Shown piece by piece: positions 5,406 through 5,538 of a DNA stretch of 5,538 nt (its first letter is position 1; each line of letters begins with the position of its first letter). The stretch covers positions 1 to 5,538 of the forward strand of contig PDQE01000080.1 of assembly GCA_002747735.1 (NCBI GenBank), given 5' to 3'. Position numbers and translations under genes: made by a program. Source of the stretch: Flavobacteriales bacterium (GTDB taxonomy: Bacteria; Bacteroidota; Bacteroidia; Flavobacteriales; Flavobacteriaceae). The notes beneath the pieces were generated by a model. The model did not search any database. It saw nothing but the letters and a program-made list of their open reading frames with translations, and had not been told where the DNA came from.

Positions 5406-5538
5406 AGTTTACATAAGTTTTGATTAAAAGTGATTGATTTTATAAGTTCTGGATCTAGATTGTTATTTACAAAATCGTATAACCATTGTTTTATATTATC
5501 TAGCGTTTTGAATACCTTATTCTTGTAGTACTGTTTTA
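5381..5538 (-). CDS. Partial transposase, C-terminal end (IS630-like?)
   Basis: A minus-strand frame is open from the window edge (5538) to TAA at 5381-5383, giving 51 residues of an unfinished protein; its start lies beyond the window. It contains YYKNKVFKTLDNIKQW and then LDPELIKSIT. This combination of an aromatic-rich K/N stretch, VFKTLD, an amphipathic helix and IKSIT resembles the C-terminus of IS630-type DDE transposases (NRVF.SLD...RIKSIT). The catalytic DDE residues are not in the window, so the family is tentative. The position supports a mobile-element origin, since the stop lies in a repeat also found around the adjacent palindrome. It converges with the M1 gene on the opposite strand. 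Confidence 0.55.
   Translation of the reverse strand, partial: KQYYKNKVFKTLDNIKQWLYDFVNNNLDPELIKSITFNQNLCKLFMAHFNV

Overview
The window is AT-rich chromosomal DNA that looks like a member of the Flavobacteriia (Bacteroidota). The evidence is promoters of the TAnnTTTG type, A-rich leaders instead of Shine-Dalgarno sites, a lipoprotein with an SCG lipobox, and protein families typical of that class. No 16S rRNA or other species-level marker is present, so I do not name a genus.

Layout, left to right. A T-run and promoter region (1-159) leads into folB, dihydroneopterin aldolase of folate synthesis. A well-formed tRNA-Cys(GCA) with its own promoter follows. After a 196-base AT-rich gap with no supportable gene (670-865) come two tightly spaced genes: a cytoplasmic metallo-beta-lactamase-fold hydrolase and, 9 bases later, a lipoprotein subtilisin-like (S8) protease. 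The protease gene is damaged. Its frame stops 13 residues after the catalytic serine, and the family's C-terminal end lies just downstream in another frame, so an internal piece is missing. A strong intrinsic terminator closes this unit. The -33 element of the next promoter overlaps the terminator's T-tract and drives a secreted M1 family zinc metallopeptidase.

The right edge (5271-5538) is mobile-element territory and is the least ordinary part. A partial minus-strand ORF running off the window looks like the C-terminus of a transposase. Its stop codon lies in a 24-base sequence that recurs exactly 100 bases upstream with 3 mismatches. That upstream copy faces a third, inverted and more diverged copy, giving a 66-base imperfect palindrome that resembles a miniature non-autonomous derivative (MITE) of the same insertion sequence. 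It begins at the stop codon of the M1 gene.

Functionally, folB and tRNA-Cys are housekeeping genes. The two proteases are envelope or secreted enzymes likely used for protein turnover, but they are transcribed separately. No defence, CRISPR or phage system is visible. The two points that most merit checking are the severed S8 protease and the transposase-associated palindrome.
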